Source of the DNA: Arthrobacter citreus
GTDB lineage: Bacteria > Bacillota > Bacilli > Bacillales > Bacillaceae_G
Direction: 5' to 3'
Length of the DNA stretch: 64,000 bases
Assembly: GCA_013200995.1 (NCBI GenBank)
Contig: CP053688.1
Span: 744,001-808,000 of the forward strand
The position numbers were made by a program, and so were the translations under genes. Positions 17,901-27,010 of this stretch are shown piece by piece. The stretch's first letter is position 1. Every line of letters begins with the position of its first letter. The notes beneath the pieces are model-generated. The model made no database searches, was not told where the DNA came from, and saw only the letters and a program-made list of their open reading frames with translations.

Positions 17901-18386
17901 TTATTTATTCGAATGAGTGGCAAGACCCCGTCCAATTAGATTTGCAGAAACAGGTGTTTTCCCGATTTCCCTTGCCCAAATTGATAATTGTCCTATATGG
18001 TGAATTTCATGTGCAATGGTGTGTCTAATGATTTCACCCCAAGTATCCGTCACATTTTTTCCATCTGGTAAGGTATCGTAAAATAAACGATTTTCCATTT
18101 CATGATCCCAGTTGTCTACAAAGTTTTTCACTTCAATATGGAATTTAGCGTCCAATTCTCGAACTTTATCTAAGCTTTTATAAGCATCGAAACTCTCTTG
18201 AAAATCAGATTTGCCTTGTATGGTACGAATCCAGCTCCACTCTACATCAACTATATGAAAAAGTGTATGTAAAATACTTCCCATTCCACCAGATCGGGTC
18301 AACAGTAGTTCTTCTTCACTTAACTCTTCACACCACCTATACCATTCTTCTCTTACCGACCAATTATATCTAAAAAACATTTGCAA
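17901..18386 (-). CDS. DinB-family protein
   Basis: A 161-residue four-helix-bundle protein of the DinB/YfiT superfamily. The metal-ligand histidines are visible in LHTLFHIVDVEW (near residue 43) and HTIAHEIHHIGQL (near residue 130). Bacillus members include thiol-dependent transferases and stress-induced proteins of unclear role. TTG at 18386 fits GGAGG eight bases upstream; ATG at 18380 is the alternative. The gene opposes the array direction and has its own terminator. Confidence 0.85.
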   Translation of the reverse strand: MQMFFRYNWSVREEWYRWCEELSEEELLLTRSGGMGSILHTLFHIVDVEWSWIRTIQGKSDFQESFDAYKSLDKVRELDAKFHIEVKNFVDNWDHEMENRLFYDTLPDGKNVTDTWGEIIRHTIAHEIHHIGQLSIWAREIGKTPVSANLIGRGLATHSNK

Positions 18387-18465
18387 TTATAACGCCTCCT
18401 ACTTATAGAAAATTAAGCAATGGTAATGGTTAGTGAGGATATTTCCAAAATTCGCTAACTATGAG

Positions 18466-18572
18466 TATTTCAACAAGCAACGGTTAAATTCCTTGTTGAA
18501 TAAAAAGCATGCGATATTTCAATAGAAGATTGCTTTTTCTTCTTCAACATAATGGTAGATTAGTTGCATAAG
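18466..18572 (+). repeat. CBR6, diverged
   Basis: TTTCAACAAGCAACGG and TTGTTGAATAAAAAG, then GCATGCGATATTTCAATAGAAGATTGC hairpin with T-run, CATAATGGTAG box, and a good right end TTAGTTGCATAAG. Possibly two overlapping copies. Confidence 0.7.
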
Positions 18573-18689
18573 AAATGAAAAATTATCGTAATTAGTACCA
18601 TGATTTTAAATAAATTTAGATAATACGTTATTCTAATATGGCTGGTTCATTATTGAGATTAAATTACAGAATGAAATTCATAGCTATTG

Positions 18690-18790
18690 GTAATTTAGTT
18701 GAGCAAGGTACAATAAGATAACACTTTTTTCGTACTTTTATTTAACAATTTAGTCGCATTGATCTAATTGATCAAGCGTCTTTTTTGTGC
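18690..18790 (+). repeat. degenerate CBR-like segment
   Basis: TTTAGTTGAGCAAGG resembles a right end, and further on TTTAACAATTTAGTCGCATTGATC...GATCAAGCGTCTTTTTT holds a hairpin with T-run. Between 18573 and 18940 no gene is supported. Confidence 0.45.
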
Positions 18791-18940
18791 AGAGGGTGGA
18801 ATGATGCGGAAATTTTTTGAGAGTATATATGATAATGTTAATTAGGTATTTTCATATATATGAAATTTATTTCACGAAAGATTGATTATTACTCTTTTGT
18901 GTATTATATTATTCATGAAAATGAAATTCGAGGTGATGTG

Positions 18941-19522
18941 ATGAATATTGGAATGGAAATAAAGAAATTGAGGACTGAAAAAGGTATTACTTTGAAAGAG
19001 TTAAGTGAAAAAAGTGAACTATCTATTGGATTTATATCTCAATTAGAAAGGGGACTGACTACAATAGCAGTTGATTCACTTGAAAAACTAGCTGATACTT
19101 TGGGGGTGCATTTAACACATTTTTTTGATTACCCACTTAAAAGGAATGATATGGTTTTGAGAAGTTATGAACAAGAAATAATGGATTCGGTAGAAGGAGG
19201 TTTTATTAAGTATAGTTTAAGTACAGATTTGGAAAATAAACAACTTGTTCCAAGGCTTATAGAAATTCTTCCTCAAAAGAAAGATGAAGAAATATTATCC
19301 TATAAGCATGAGGGAGAAGAGTTCGTATATGTTTTAGAGGGTATATTAACAGTTTACATAAATGATACGAGGCATGAAGTATATCCTGGTGACAGTATTC
19401 ATATGGACTCAAATATTGCACACAATTGGGCTAATTACACGAATAAAAAAGTCAAGCTTATAGCTGTTAATACGCCTAATTATCTCTACAATAGAGGATT
19501 TGATAATACAGATGCTGACTAG
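18941..19522 (+). CDS. XRE-family regulator with cupin domain
   Basis: A 193-residue transcription factor. The helix-turn-helix occupies residues 4-58 (LRTEKGITLKELSEKSELSIGFISQLERG region). A C-terminal cupin-2 barrel spans about 105-185 (HEGEEFVYVLEG, then VYPGDSIHMDSNIAHNWAN). This domain order is typical of PuuR/SutR-like regulators that sense small metabolites. ATG at 18941 follows GAGGTGATGTG. It lies just upstream of the EutH-like and aminopeptidase genes in the same direction and probably controls them. Confidence 0.88.
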   Translation: MNIGMEIKKLRTEKGITLKELSEKSELSIGFISQLERGLTTIAVDSLEKLADTLGVHLTHFFDYPLKRNDMVLRSYEQEIMDSVEGGFIKYSLSTDLENKQLVPRLIEILPQKKDEEILSYKHEGEEFVYVLEGILTVYINDTRHEVYPGDSIHMDSNIAHNWANYTNKKVKLIAVNTPNYLYNRGFDNTDAD

Positions 19523-19561
19523 TAAAGACATTATATAAATTAATAGAAAGTGATAATAACA

Positions 19562-20683
19562 ATGGATAAATTAATATTGTATTTAATTGGTTCTTTTTTT
19601 GTAATTGGAGCTATTGATTATATTACCGGAAATCATTTGAAACTGGGTGGGAAATTTGAGGAAGGCATAAAGACCATGGGGACTTTAGGGCTTGGAATGA
19701 TAGGAATAATTTCTTTAGTTCCTATATTTACAAATTTTTTATCTATTGTGATTATTCCAATCTGTAGAGTTTTTCATCTAGATCCCTCTATAGTTCCAGC
19801 AGCATTTTTAGCAGTAGATATGGGTGGCTATCAAATGGCTAATAAATTAGCATTGTCAGAGGAAATGGGATCATTTTCAGGAATCATCATTGCATCTACT
19901 TTAGGAGCCACAATTAGTTTTTCAATACCTGTCGCGTTAGGGATGCTTTCTAAAGAGGATGAAAAATATTTTTCTAAAGGTGTGTTGGTTGGAATTATTA
20001 CTATACCAATAGGATGTCTGTCAGCAGGCTTATGGCAAAAAATAAATATCAATCTATTAATTTTTAATCTGGTCCCTATATTTATTTTCGCCATTATTTT
20101 AGGGGTAGGAATATTAAAAGTTCCTCATGTTTTTATAAAAGTTTTTAATGTCTTTGGAAAGCTTATTGTAAGTTTGAGTACTGTTGGATTACTTTTACAA
20201 GGTATAAATGTGATATTTGGTGTAAGGCTTGTCTCAGGATTAGCACCACTTTCTGAATCTACTATTATAGTGGTCAAGATTGCACTTGTTTTAGGTGGAG
20301 CATATCCCATGTTAGCACTTATTAATCAAATCTTTAAAAATAGCTTTGAAAAAATAGGGGGGAAGTTTGGAATTAATTCAGTGTCAGTAGCAGGTATTTT
20401 AGGAAGCTTAGCTAGTAATTTGTTGATATTTGGAGCATTTAAGGAAATGAATCCTAAAGGAAAAATGGTATGTACTGCCTTTGGTGTAAGTGGAGCATTT
20501 GTATTTGGTGGTCAACTAGGATTTGTGTCAGGAGTAGCACCAGAAATGATAGGCGCATTTATAATATCAAAGCTTACAGCTGGAATCATTAGTATAGTAC
20601 TAGCTGTTTGGCTGTATGAACGTGAAAATAAAGAATTTAGTCTTAAAGAAAATGGAGGTATTAGTAATGAACATCAGAGATAG
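19562..20683 (+). CDS. EutH-like ethanolamine permease family transporter
   Basis: A 373-residue membrane protein with about ten spans. The conserved block FLAVDMGGYQMANKLA (near residues 77-92) and the GMIGIISLVPIF segment before it match the EutH ethanolamine utilisation family. No other eut gene (ammonia lyase, shell proteins) is nearby, so ethanolamine as substrate is only an inference. Linkage to an aminopeptidase P and a cupin regulator suggests uptake of another small amine or peptide product. The stop codon overlaps the next gene by 17 bases. Confidence 0.78.
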   Translation: MDKLILYLIGSFFVIGAIDYITGNHLKLGGKFEEGIKTMGTLGLGMIGIISLVPIFTNFLSIVIIPICRVFHLDPSIVPAAFLAVDMGGYQMANKLALSEEMGSFSGIIIASTLGATISFSIPVALGMLSKEDEKYFSKGVLVGIITIPIGCLSAGLWQKININLLIFNLVPIFIFAIILGVGILKVPHVFIKVFNVFGKLIVSLSTVGLLLQGINVIFGVRLVSGLAPLSESTIIVVKIALVLGGAYPMLALINQIFKNSFEKIGGKFGINSVSVAGILGSLASNLLIFGAFKEMNPKGKMVCTAFGVSGAFVFGGQLGFVSGVAPEMIGAFIISKLTAGIISIVLAVWLYERENKEFSLKENGGISNEHQR

Positions 20684-22445
20684 GGTCGAAAAGTTAAGGC
20701 AGCTAATGAAAGAAAATCAAGTGGATGCTTATATAATTCCAAGTTTTGATGCACATCAGAGTGAATATGTAGCGGAACATTGGAAATGTAGACAATGGAT
20801 ATCAGGATTTACAGGGTCTGCAGGTACTGTAGTTATTACATTAGAGGATGCTGGGTTATGGACAGATGGCAGATACTATATTCAAGCTGAAAAGCAGCTG
20901 GAGAACTCAGGAATCAGATTGTTTAGAATGATGGACCCAGAGGTACCATTTTATACAGAATGGCTAGCAGATATCCTTAAAGAAGGAAGTATTGTGGGCT
21001 TTGATGGAAATGTTTTTTCAATTAATATGGTTAAAAAGATGGAAAAAGATCTAAAAGCAAAGAGAATAGTATTAAAAATGAATCAAGATTTAATTGATGG
21101 TATATGGGCAGGTAGACCGGAAATTCCTAAAGGACAAATTTTTACACATGACGTAAAATATGCAGGCAAATCACGAGTAGAAAAATTAAATGAAGTAAGA
21201 GAAGAAATGAAAAATAAAGGAGGAAATTATTATATATTAACTTCACTTGATGACATTGCATGGCTTTTGAATATAAGAGGAGAAGATGTGCCTAACAATC
21301 CCATTTTAATAGCTAATGTAATCGTAGCAGAACAAAAATGTTATTTATTTATTGATTCTTGCAAGGTTTCCCCAGTGGTTAAATTAGAACTAGAAGCTGA
21401 TGGAATCGAGTTAAAAGCGAGTGATGAAATTCAAACATTATTGGAAAATCTTTTAGACGGAGATGCAGTTATTCTAGATACAAATAAAACAAATATCAGA
21501 TTATATAATGCCATTCACAACAATACAAAGAAAATTGAAAGCCCTAACATCACTACTAATTTAAAAGCTATTAAAAATGAAGTTGAGATAAAAAATTTAA
21601 AATGGTGTGAAATAAAAGATGGTTTAGCTATGGTAAAATTTATAAAATGGCTAAAAAACTCTGTAGATTATACAGAAATTACGGAGATTACTGCAGAAGA
21701 AAGATTAGAAGATTTCAGAAGGGAGCAGGAAGGATTTGTCGGACCTAGCTTTGATACGATAGCAGGTTATAAAGAACACGCGGCGATGATGCATTATAAA
21801 GCTAATAAAGAAACCCAATATACGCTCAAGAATGAAGGTCTTTTTTTAATTGATTCAGGTGGGCAATACTATGATGGAACAACAGATGTTACAAGAACGA
21901 TTGTTTTAGGAAAACTTACCGACGAACAAAAAAGAGATTTTACTTTGGTGTTAAAAGGGTTTATTGCATTAAGCTCAGTAAAATATTTATACGGAGCAAC
22001 AGGCTCTAACTTAGATGTTTTAGCAAGACAACCGATTTGGCAGTATGGTTTGGACTATAAATGTGGGACTGGACATGGGGTAGGTTTTTTCTTAAATGTT
22101 CATGAAGGACCACAAAGCATAAGGAATGATAATAATAATGTTATTTTAGAAAAAGGTATGGTTATTACGAATGAACCGGGAATATACCTCGAGGGTAAAT
22201 ATGGAATTAGAATTGAAAACATGATGTTAGTAGTTGAAGACGAGAAAACAGAGTTTGGCCAATTTATGAAGTTTGAAGCAATCACGTATTGCCCTATTGA
22301 TTTAGCCGGTATAAATAAAGATATGTTAACAGAGAGTGAAAAGCAATGGTTAAACAATTATCATCAAGAGGTATTTACAAAGCTGGGTCCTTATTTAAAT
22401 GAAGAAGAAAGAGAATGGCTAAAGGATGAAACAAGGGAAATATAA
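20667..22445 (+). CDS. long-form aminopeptidase P (M24 peptidase)
   Basis: A 592-residue Xaa-Pro aminopeptidase. It has two N-terminal creatinase-like domains (start MNIRDRVEKLRQLM; YIIPSFDAHQSEYV; WTDGRYYIQAEKQL) and a C-terminal M24 catalytic domain. The metal ligands are seen in FLIDSGG then TTDVTRT (two Asp), GTGHGVGFFLNVHEGP (His), NEPGIY (Glu) and RIENM (Glu). The length matches the XPNPEP1-type family with three domains, longer than E. coli PepP. ATG at 20667 is taken because GGAGG is seven bases upstream; the frame extends to 20616 without a ribosome site. Confidence 0.9.
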   Translation: MNIRDRVEKLRQLMKENQVDAYIIPSFDAHQSEYVAEHWKCRQWISGFTGSAGTVVITLEDAGLWTDGRYYIQAEKQLENSGIRLFRMMDPEVPFYTEWLADILKEGSIVGFDGNVFSINMVKKMEKDLKAKRIVLKMNQDLIDGIWAGRPEIPKGQIFTHDVKYAGKSRVEKLNEVREEMKNKGGNYYILTSLDDIAWLLNIRGEDVPNNPILIANVIVAEQKCYLFIDSCKVSPVVKLELEADGIELKASDEIQTLLENLLDGDAVILDTNKTNIRLYNAIHNNTKKIESPNITTNLKAIKNEVEIKNLKWCEIKDGLAMVKFIKWLKNSVDYTEITEITAEERLEDFRREQEGFVGPSFDTIAGYKEHAAMMHYKANKETQYTLKNEGLFLIDSGGQYYDGTTDVTRTIVLGKLTDEQKRDFTLVLKGFIALSSVKYLYGATGSNLDVLARQPIWQYGLDYKCGTGHGVGFFLNVHEGPQSIRNDNNNVILEKGMVITNEPGIYLEGKYGIRIENMMLVVEDEKTEFGQFMKFEAITYCPIDLAGINKDMLTESEKQWLNNYHQEVFTKLGPYLNEEEREWLKDETREI

Positions 22446-22469
22446 ATAGATATTGCCAAAATAAGGTTA

Positions 22470-22688
22470 ATTAAATTAGATAGATTTATTCTATCTACAT
22501 TTGGTGTATTATTACTGATTGGAATATTTTTAAATAATATCTATTTTTGGATTGTTGTAGGATTGTTATCAATTATTATTGGTGTAACAAGAATAGTTAT
22601 TAAATTAGTAAGTATGAGAAAAAAAGTATATTCTAATTTGAATTATTATTTTACGTTTATTCAACTAAAGCATGCGTTAGTTGCATAG
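22470..22688 (+). CDS. small membrane protein running into CBR7
   Basis: A 72-codon frame with no standard start. Its N-terminus (KLDRFILSTFGVLLL) resembles the products at 43341 and 44303, which start with TTG at the same place; here that codon reads ATT, preceded by AATAAGG. There are two hydrophobic segments. The last codons (IQLKHALVA) and the TAG come from the left half of CBR7. It is either a gene with a rare start or a decaying paralogue. Confidence 0.45.
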   Translation: MKLDRFILSTFGVLLLIGIFLNNIYFWIVVGLLSIIIGVTRIVIKLVSMRKKVYSNLNYYFTFIQLKHALVA

Positions 22689-22714
22689 CTGCAGACTACT
22701 TAGGTAGTCTTTTT
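22657..22714 (+). repeat. CBR7, split by a group II intron
   Basis: Left end TTATTCAACTAAAGCATGCG, core GTTAGTTGCATAG, and hairpin AGACTAC-TTAG-GTAGTCTTTTT. The intron begins directly after the T-run. Past the intron TTTGCTAACTG at 24889 is a poor remainder of the right part. Confidence 0.8.
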
Positions 22715-24887
22715 GTGCGACGGGCAGTCGCATAGGGTGCTGACCTAGTCAGCACCCTTCAATCATTTTAACTAGACAGAGACGACACTTCGGTGTAACG
22801 ACTGGACGAAGGATAAAATTATGAATTCCAGATGGTGAAAATCCATACTCGAGGAGACTGACCTAGCTCGAGAAGTCTAATCTAGGGCATTATCGCGAGG
22901 TATTGTCTGAAGGAGATGCGGTAAATCGAGAGACCCGTAGACGAAAAGATAGACCCTAATGCAAGAAGTGTGAAGCACGGCGGCGGGATAAGTTGGTGAC
23001 TCTGCGAAAAGTGAGGAAACCCACTAAAACGGCATTTTCTTTAGAAGTCAGAGCGAGAAAATGTGGCTTATAACGTGATGGTGCAGGGTATGTCTTGAAG
23101 GAAAATGCGATGACCCCGTGAGGTCTCCACCTTACCGAACAGGCAGGGTTCTAATCTATAAGGGCAATCCGAAGTGATGAAGAACGGGTGGAGAAGTCAG
23201 ACGTTCTCATAGTACGGAAGTAGTTCGATGACCATAACATTGAATGAACGGAAGGGGAACGACCTATGGCTCCAAGTCATGGACGAGATGGAATGTCAAC
23301 AATCAAGTTACTGAGGTAAAACCGTTTGAATGAACATCAAGGAAAGGCATGGAATATGTAATGAATCAAGAGTGGAAATTTAAATTACACAGTGTTTATG
23401 GTCAATTATTATTCGACCGTAAATTAACAAAAAGCTTCGAACAAGTAAAAGCGAATAAAGGTACAGGTGGAATTGACGGAGAATCAATCGAAAGTTATGA
23501 ATCTAACTTGAATGGAAATATTTTGTCATTACTTGAAAAGTTAAGAACGAAAACCTACAAAGCACAACCAGTCAAAAGAGTATACATACCTAAGAAAAAT
23601 GGAAAGAAACGACCATTGGGAATTCCGACAATTCAAGACCGTATTGTTCAACAGAGTTTAGTAAATGTGTTACAACCAAAATTTGAGGATCTACTGTTTC
23701 ATAATTGGTCAGTAGGATATCGACCAAATCGAGGAGTTCAAAGAGCCCTTCAAATAATCTTATGGAATATAGAACAGGGATATAATCATATATACGATTG
23801 TGATATAAAAGGCTTCTTCGATAATATTCCACATAAGAATCTAATCGGAATATTAAAGAAATACGTCTCGGACCGAACGGTCCTTAGTCTCATAGAACAA
23901 TGGTTAAAGGTTGGACACATGGAAGAAGGAAAACTGATTCATTCTGACTACGGGACTCCTCAAGGTGGAGTAATTTCACCATTACTAGCAAATGTCTATC
24001 TTAATGAATTGGATTGGGAATGGGATTTGAATGGTATTCGCTTCGTTCGTTACGCAGATGATTTTCTTTTATTTGCGAAATCAAAAGAATTAATCGAAAA
24101 AGCAGCGTCCTTAACTAAAGAAAAGTTGAAAGAGTTAGGATTAGAGATTTCAAAAGAGAAAACTAGAGTAGTCAACTTTGAGAAGGACGATTTCGATTTC
24201 CTAGGTTTTACATTTCATCATTGGAGACCGAATAAGAAAGTTAATAAACCTATATTTCATGTGACACCTAAGGAAGAATCAATCAAAGACTTTCGATTGA
24301 AAATTAAAGAAAAGACTCGAAAGACTTTAACTCTGAGCAAAGAAGAATGGGTTAGTCGTGTGAATCCAATTATACGTGGAAAAGTCAATTATTATGTGAC
24401 AATCATCAAAGCGATTAAGGCTAATGAAGAACTAGGTCAGACAAGTCATTGTATTACCAGATGGACGAGAAATCGACTTCGAAATCTAGATGGATACATA
24501 AGAAGGCGACTGCGAGTAGCCTTTATTCATAAACATCCAACCCAAAGAAAAGGGGATAAAATGAATAGTTTATGGAATAACTCATTCTTTCTAAAGACTA
24601 ACCTAATCCCATCTTATTGGCTTTACTTAAATAAAGCTTTCGGCTACACAAAAGAACAATATTTAAATGACATGAAGAAAACAACTAAACGCAACATACA
24701 TACAAGGATTAAAAGAGAAAGAGAAAAGGGAAAAGAATATTACAACCCTATTCGTCTCCAAAAGATGCAAAATGCCTGGAATGCATCCTCTTGATAAACA
24801 CTACAACATATGGGTAAGCCGTATGCCTTAATTGGGCAAGTACGGTTTGATAAGGGGGAAGTCTCGTGAGAGATTTCCCTACTTTAT
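22715..24887 (+). mobile_element. group II intron, copy 1 (2173 nt)
   Basis: The 5' end is GTGCGACGGG and the 3' end CTACTTTAT. Both ends are fixed by comparison with the seemingly identical copy at 53575-55747. Domain V is near 24816-24848 (AAGCCGTA/TACGGTTT with the AGC triad). Domain IV holds a reverse transcriptase/maturase ORF without endonuclease domain. It sits right behind a hairpin plus TCTTTTT, the type of site used by class C bacterial introns. Intron class is inference. Confidence 0.92.
23349..24794 (+). CDS. group II intron reverse transcriptase/maturase
   Basis: A 481-residue LtrA-type protein. RT blocks are seen in order: GTGGIDG (about 35-41), PLGIPTIQDRIVQQ (about 92-105), YDCDIKGFFDNI (about 143-154), GTPQGGVISPLLANVYL (about 203-219) and the catalytic YADDF (about 236-240). 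A maturase X region follows (DFLGFTFHHWR, then RGKVNYY). No HNH endonuclease is attached; the protein ends soon after the maturase region. It drives splicing and retrohoming of its own intron. ATG follows AAGGAAAGG. Confidence 0.95.
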   Translation: MEYVMNQEWKFKLHSVYGQLLFDRKLTKSFEQVKANKGTGGIDGESIESYESNLNGNILSLLEKLRTKTYKAQPVKRVYIPKKNGKKRPLGIPTIQDRIVQQSLVNVLQPKFEDLLFHNWSVGYRPNRGVQRALQIILWNIEQGYNHIYDCDIKGFFDNIPHKNLIGILKKYVSDRTVLSLIEQWLKVGHMEEGKLIHSDYGTPQGGVISPLLANVYLNELDWEWDLNGIRFVRYADDFLLFAKSKELIEKAASLTKEKLKELGLEISKEKTRVVNFEKDDFDFLGFTFHHWRPNKKVNKPIFHVTPKEESIKDFRLKIKEKTRKTLTLSKEEWVSRVNPIIRGKVNYYVTIIKAIKANEELGQTSHCITRWTRNRLRNLDGYIRRRLRVAFIHKHPTQRKGDKMNSLWNNSFFLKTNLIPSYWLYLNKAFGYTKEQYLNDMKKTTKRNIHTRIKREREKGKEYYNPIRLQKMQNAWNASS

Positions 24888-25150
24888 TTTGCTAACTGTT
24901 GGTAAAAATGTACTGTTTCACCTATATTCTGCAACTTCACCTATTGATGGTTGTTCGGATAAAACAGGAATCCCACCAAATTTATGTGTATTTTTAAAAA
25001 CTACATTGCCTACTCATTGGTTACTGGGGAGGAGTAGTATTCAATAGTAATTAGCTATCATATGCTCTAACTAAGAGGCACAATCGATGATTTCGATAAG
25101 TTGCATTTGTTATAATAAGGTGTTCTTTTAAAAACAAGGGGGAAAACAAT
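24888..25150. other. intergenic, no gene supported
   Basis: Contains the eroded right part of CBR7, then sequence whose reverse strand at about 24970-25040 opens for some 30 codons of protein-like text (FKNTHKFGGIPVLSEQ), maybe a gene scrap. The last 60 bases hold the promoter area of the SnoaL-like gene. Confidence 0.3.
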
Positions 25151-25582
25151 GTGTCTGCAGAAAAAGTCGTTCGGCAATTTTTCGAAAAAGTCCGTTCTGG
25201 AAAAGAAGTAGAGGCTGCTCATTATTTAATGGCAGATAGTGTCTTGGCTCACCAAATTACTTCAGAAAATGAAGTGTGCATAGAAAGAACACCAGCCAAT
25301 TACGCTGAACATGTTCGTGAAATGATCGAAGTGTATGGAGAATTCAGTTTAACTATAAAAGAGTTTATAGCACAAGATGATCGAGTCTATGTAAGATGGA
25401 AACAATCTGGGATACACATTGGTGAAGTAGATAATTTTAGACCAACTAATAAACCAGTGTATGAGATTGCAAGTGCTGTCTATCGCGTTGAAAATGAGAA
25501 AATCGTTGAATACTGGATACAGATTGACCGTGAAGGAATTCGTATACAGTTGGAACGAAACAAAGAATTGTCCGTTCAATAA
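25151..25582 (+). CDS. SnoaL/NTF2-like protein
   Basis: A 143-residue protein of the NTF2-like fold, SnoaL (ester cyclase) type: N-terminal helix KVVRQFFEKVRSGK, then FSLTIKEFIAQDDRVYVRWKQSG and YRVENEKIVEYWIQIDREGI, which form the typical curved sheet. The catalytic role, if any, is unclear. GTG at 25151 follows AAGGGGGAAAACAAT; an overlapping ATG at 25149 is out of frame. Single-gene unit between CBR7 and CBR8. Confidence 0.8.
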   Translation: MSAEKVVRQFFEKVRSGKEVEAAHYLMADSVLAHQITSENEVCIERTPANYAEHVREMIEVYGEFSLTIKEFIAQDDRVYVRWKQSGIHIGEVDNFRPTNKPVYEIASAVYRVENEKIVEYWIQIDREGIRIQLERNKELSVQ

Positions 25583-25652
25583 CACTACAACATAAGACCT
25601 TCAATGTTGTGGATTGACAATTTAAAATACATAAATTCACCAAATAAGTACA

Positions 25653-25743
25653 ATATGCATCTAGAGCATGCATTAGTTGAACAACCTTTAAGCTGCTTCG
25701 GTAGCTTTTTTTCTTATTCAAGTATGGCAGTTTTGTTGAATAA
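25653..25743 (+). repeat. CBR8
   Basis: Left end altered (ATATGCATCTAGAGCATGC), core CATTAGTTGAACAAC, hairpin AGCTGC-TTCG-GTAGCT with T-run, AGTATGGCAG box, and right end TTTTGTTGAATAA. Confidence 0.82.
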
Positions 25744-25821
25744 TCATTACCAGAAATATGATAAAATTTCTAGTAATGATTATTTTTAAAACAAATTCTT
25801 ATGGATATAATTGGAGAAAAA

Positions 25822-25989
25822 ATGAAAAAAATTAATGGCTCGAATATATTCTTATGCCTTGGCGTTTTTGCACTTGTCATTAGTATACTCACATTTTTAA
25901 CAGATCATATTGGATGGTCTATTTACTTTTTCATATTATTAATTACTGATATTGTATTGTTTTTAAATTTAAAAAGAAAAGGTCGATAA
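25822..25989 (+). CDS. small membrane protein, 55 aa
   Basis: Two hydrophobic segments separated by a short loop (NIFLCLGVFALVISILTFL and IYFFILLITDIVLFL), then a basic tail. It resembles small two-span Bacillus membrane proteins of unknown role. ATG at 25822 is directly preceded by TTGGAGAAAAA; an in-frame ATG at 25801 lacks a site. The next gene starts two bases after its stop, so the two are co-transcribed. Confidence 0.6.
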   Translation: MKKINGSNIFLCLGVFALVISILTFLTDHIGWSIYFFILLITDIVLFLNLKRKGR

Positions 25990-25991
25990 AT

Positions 25992-26222
25992 ATGATTATT
26001 AATGAAGATTTCTTTTATTTTTTAGGTTTTTTCCTAATTGGATACTTCCAAATACATATGGTTATATTCGTTAGAAAGAAAGATTTTTTATATGGGGAAA
26101 AATATAAAAGATTGAGAGATATGTTCTATCCTCTACCAGATATAGTTTCCTATTGGTTTTCTAAAATTAGCTTATTATTACTGGGTAGCTTTTTTATTTT
26201 CATTAGCTTCTATACATATTAA
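25992..26222 (+). CDS. small membrane protein, 76 aa
   Basis: A 76-residue protein with an N-terminal span (about 8-25), a basic middle (YGEKYKRLRDMF) and a C-terminal span (about 52-73). No family recognised. It has AAAAGGTCGATAAAT upstream and is coupled to the 55-residue gene before it; one of the few two-gene units of the array. The CBR9 left end begins 33 bases after the stop. Confidence 0.6.
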   Translation: MIINEDFFYFLGFFLIGYFQIHMVIFVRKKDFLYGEKYKRLRDMFYPLPDIVSYWFSKISLLLLGSFFIFISFYTY

Positions 26223-26255
26223 TAATCTAACATTTAGGATTTGATCATAGTATTT

Positions 26256-26335
26256 CTTACTCAACTAACTGATGCGATACTTAAATAGAAGATCGCATTT
26301 TCTTATTCAACAAAATGGCAGTTTAGTTGCATAAG
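26256..26335 (+). repeat. CBR9
   Basis: CTTACTCAACTAACTGATGCG, hairpin GATGCGATAC...GATCGCATTTTC, TTATTCAACAAAATGGCAG and right end TTTAGTTGCATAAG. Nearly identical to CBR27 at 43134. Confidence 0.92.
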
Positions 26336-26483
26336 GAATGTGAAAAAGAATTCACTTAGATATTCTGATTTGATAAAATTGAATTACCAGAATAATCATT
26401 ATACATGAGAATGCGTTAATAGTAATTGATTATTAAATTAAAGTTTTATTTAAAAATATAATAAATTATTAAGGAAAAGGTTT

Positions 26484-26753
26484 ATGAAATATATAAAATT
26501 TTTTATTTTTCAGTTCATACTAATTAGTTGTATTATAAGCATAGGTTTTTATGCTGAAAAGTATCACAACGCACCAGATATAACTCGGATATTCCTTGGA
26601 ATTTTACAGGTACCACTTTTTATTCTAATTTTTAAAGTTTATGGTCGTTTCAAATTTAAAAGTAAAAGAATAAAAATAATGTTAACAATGTTTTCTGGAA
26701 TTTCATCTACATTAATTATAGGTATGATTTTTGGTCAAGTATTATACAACTAA
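26484..26753 (+). CDS. small membrane protein, 89 aa
   Basis: An 89-residue protein with three hydrophobic segments (about 5-23, 32-52, 66-86) and a basic loop between the last two. No family recognised. AAGGAAAAGG precedes the ATG. Its stop codon TAA lies inside the left end of CBR10 (TTATACAACTAAC), so the repeat ends the reading frame. Confidence 0.6.
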   Translation: MKYIKFFIFQFILISCIISIGFYAEKYHNAPDITRIFLGILQVPLFILIFKVYGRFKFKSKRIKIMLTMFSGISSTLIIGMIFGQVLYN

Positions 26754-26834
26754 CTGATGCATTAGTTGAACAACAAGATCGGCTGTTTAGTCGATTTTTT
26801 TTTATACTTCAAAATGGCAGTTTAGCTGCATAAG
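26742..26834 (+). repeat. CBR10, overlapping a stop codon
   Basis: TTATACAACTAACTGATGC, CATTAGTTGAACAACAAG, hairpin ATCGGCTGTTTAGTCGAT with T-run, AAAATGGCAG, and right end TTTAGCTGCATAAG. Confidence 0.92.
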
Positions 26835-27010
26835 GAAGGGACTTATTGGGATTAAATAGAATATATTAAAATGTCTAAAATTTGTTGAAATAAGAAGTTA
26901 TATAAATGCTTATTTCAGCCTGCCAAAAATCTAATCAAACTACTGTTACGATGTTAAAAAGTGCAAAATAAAAGACCCCTATTAAGAGATCATTTTCAGC
27001 TATTCTAATA

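Noticed and set aside
20616..20666. N-terminal extension of the aminopeptidase
   Set aside because: It overlaps the transporter gene and has no ribosome site; ATG 20667 has GGAGG at the right distance and the family N-terminus.
24832..25047. 71-codon forward ORF
   Set aside because: It begins inside intron domains V/VI and runs into non-coding sequence, with no ribosome site.
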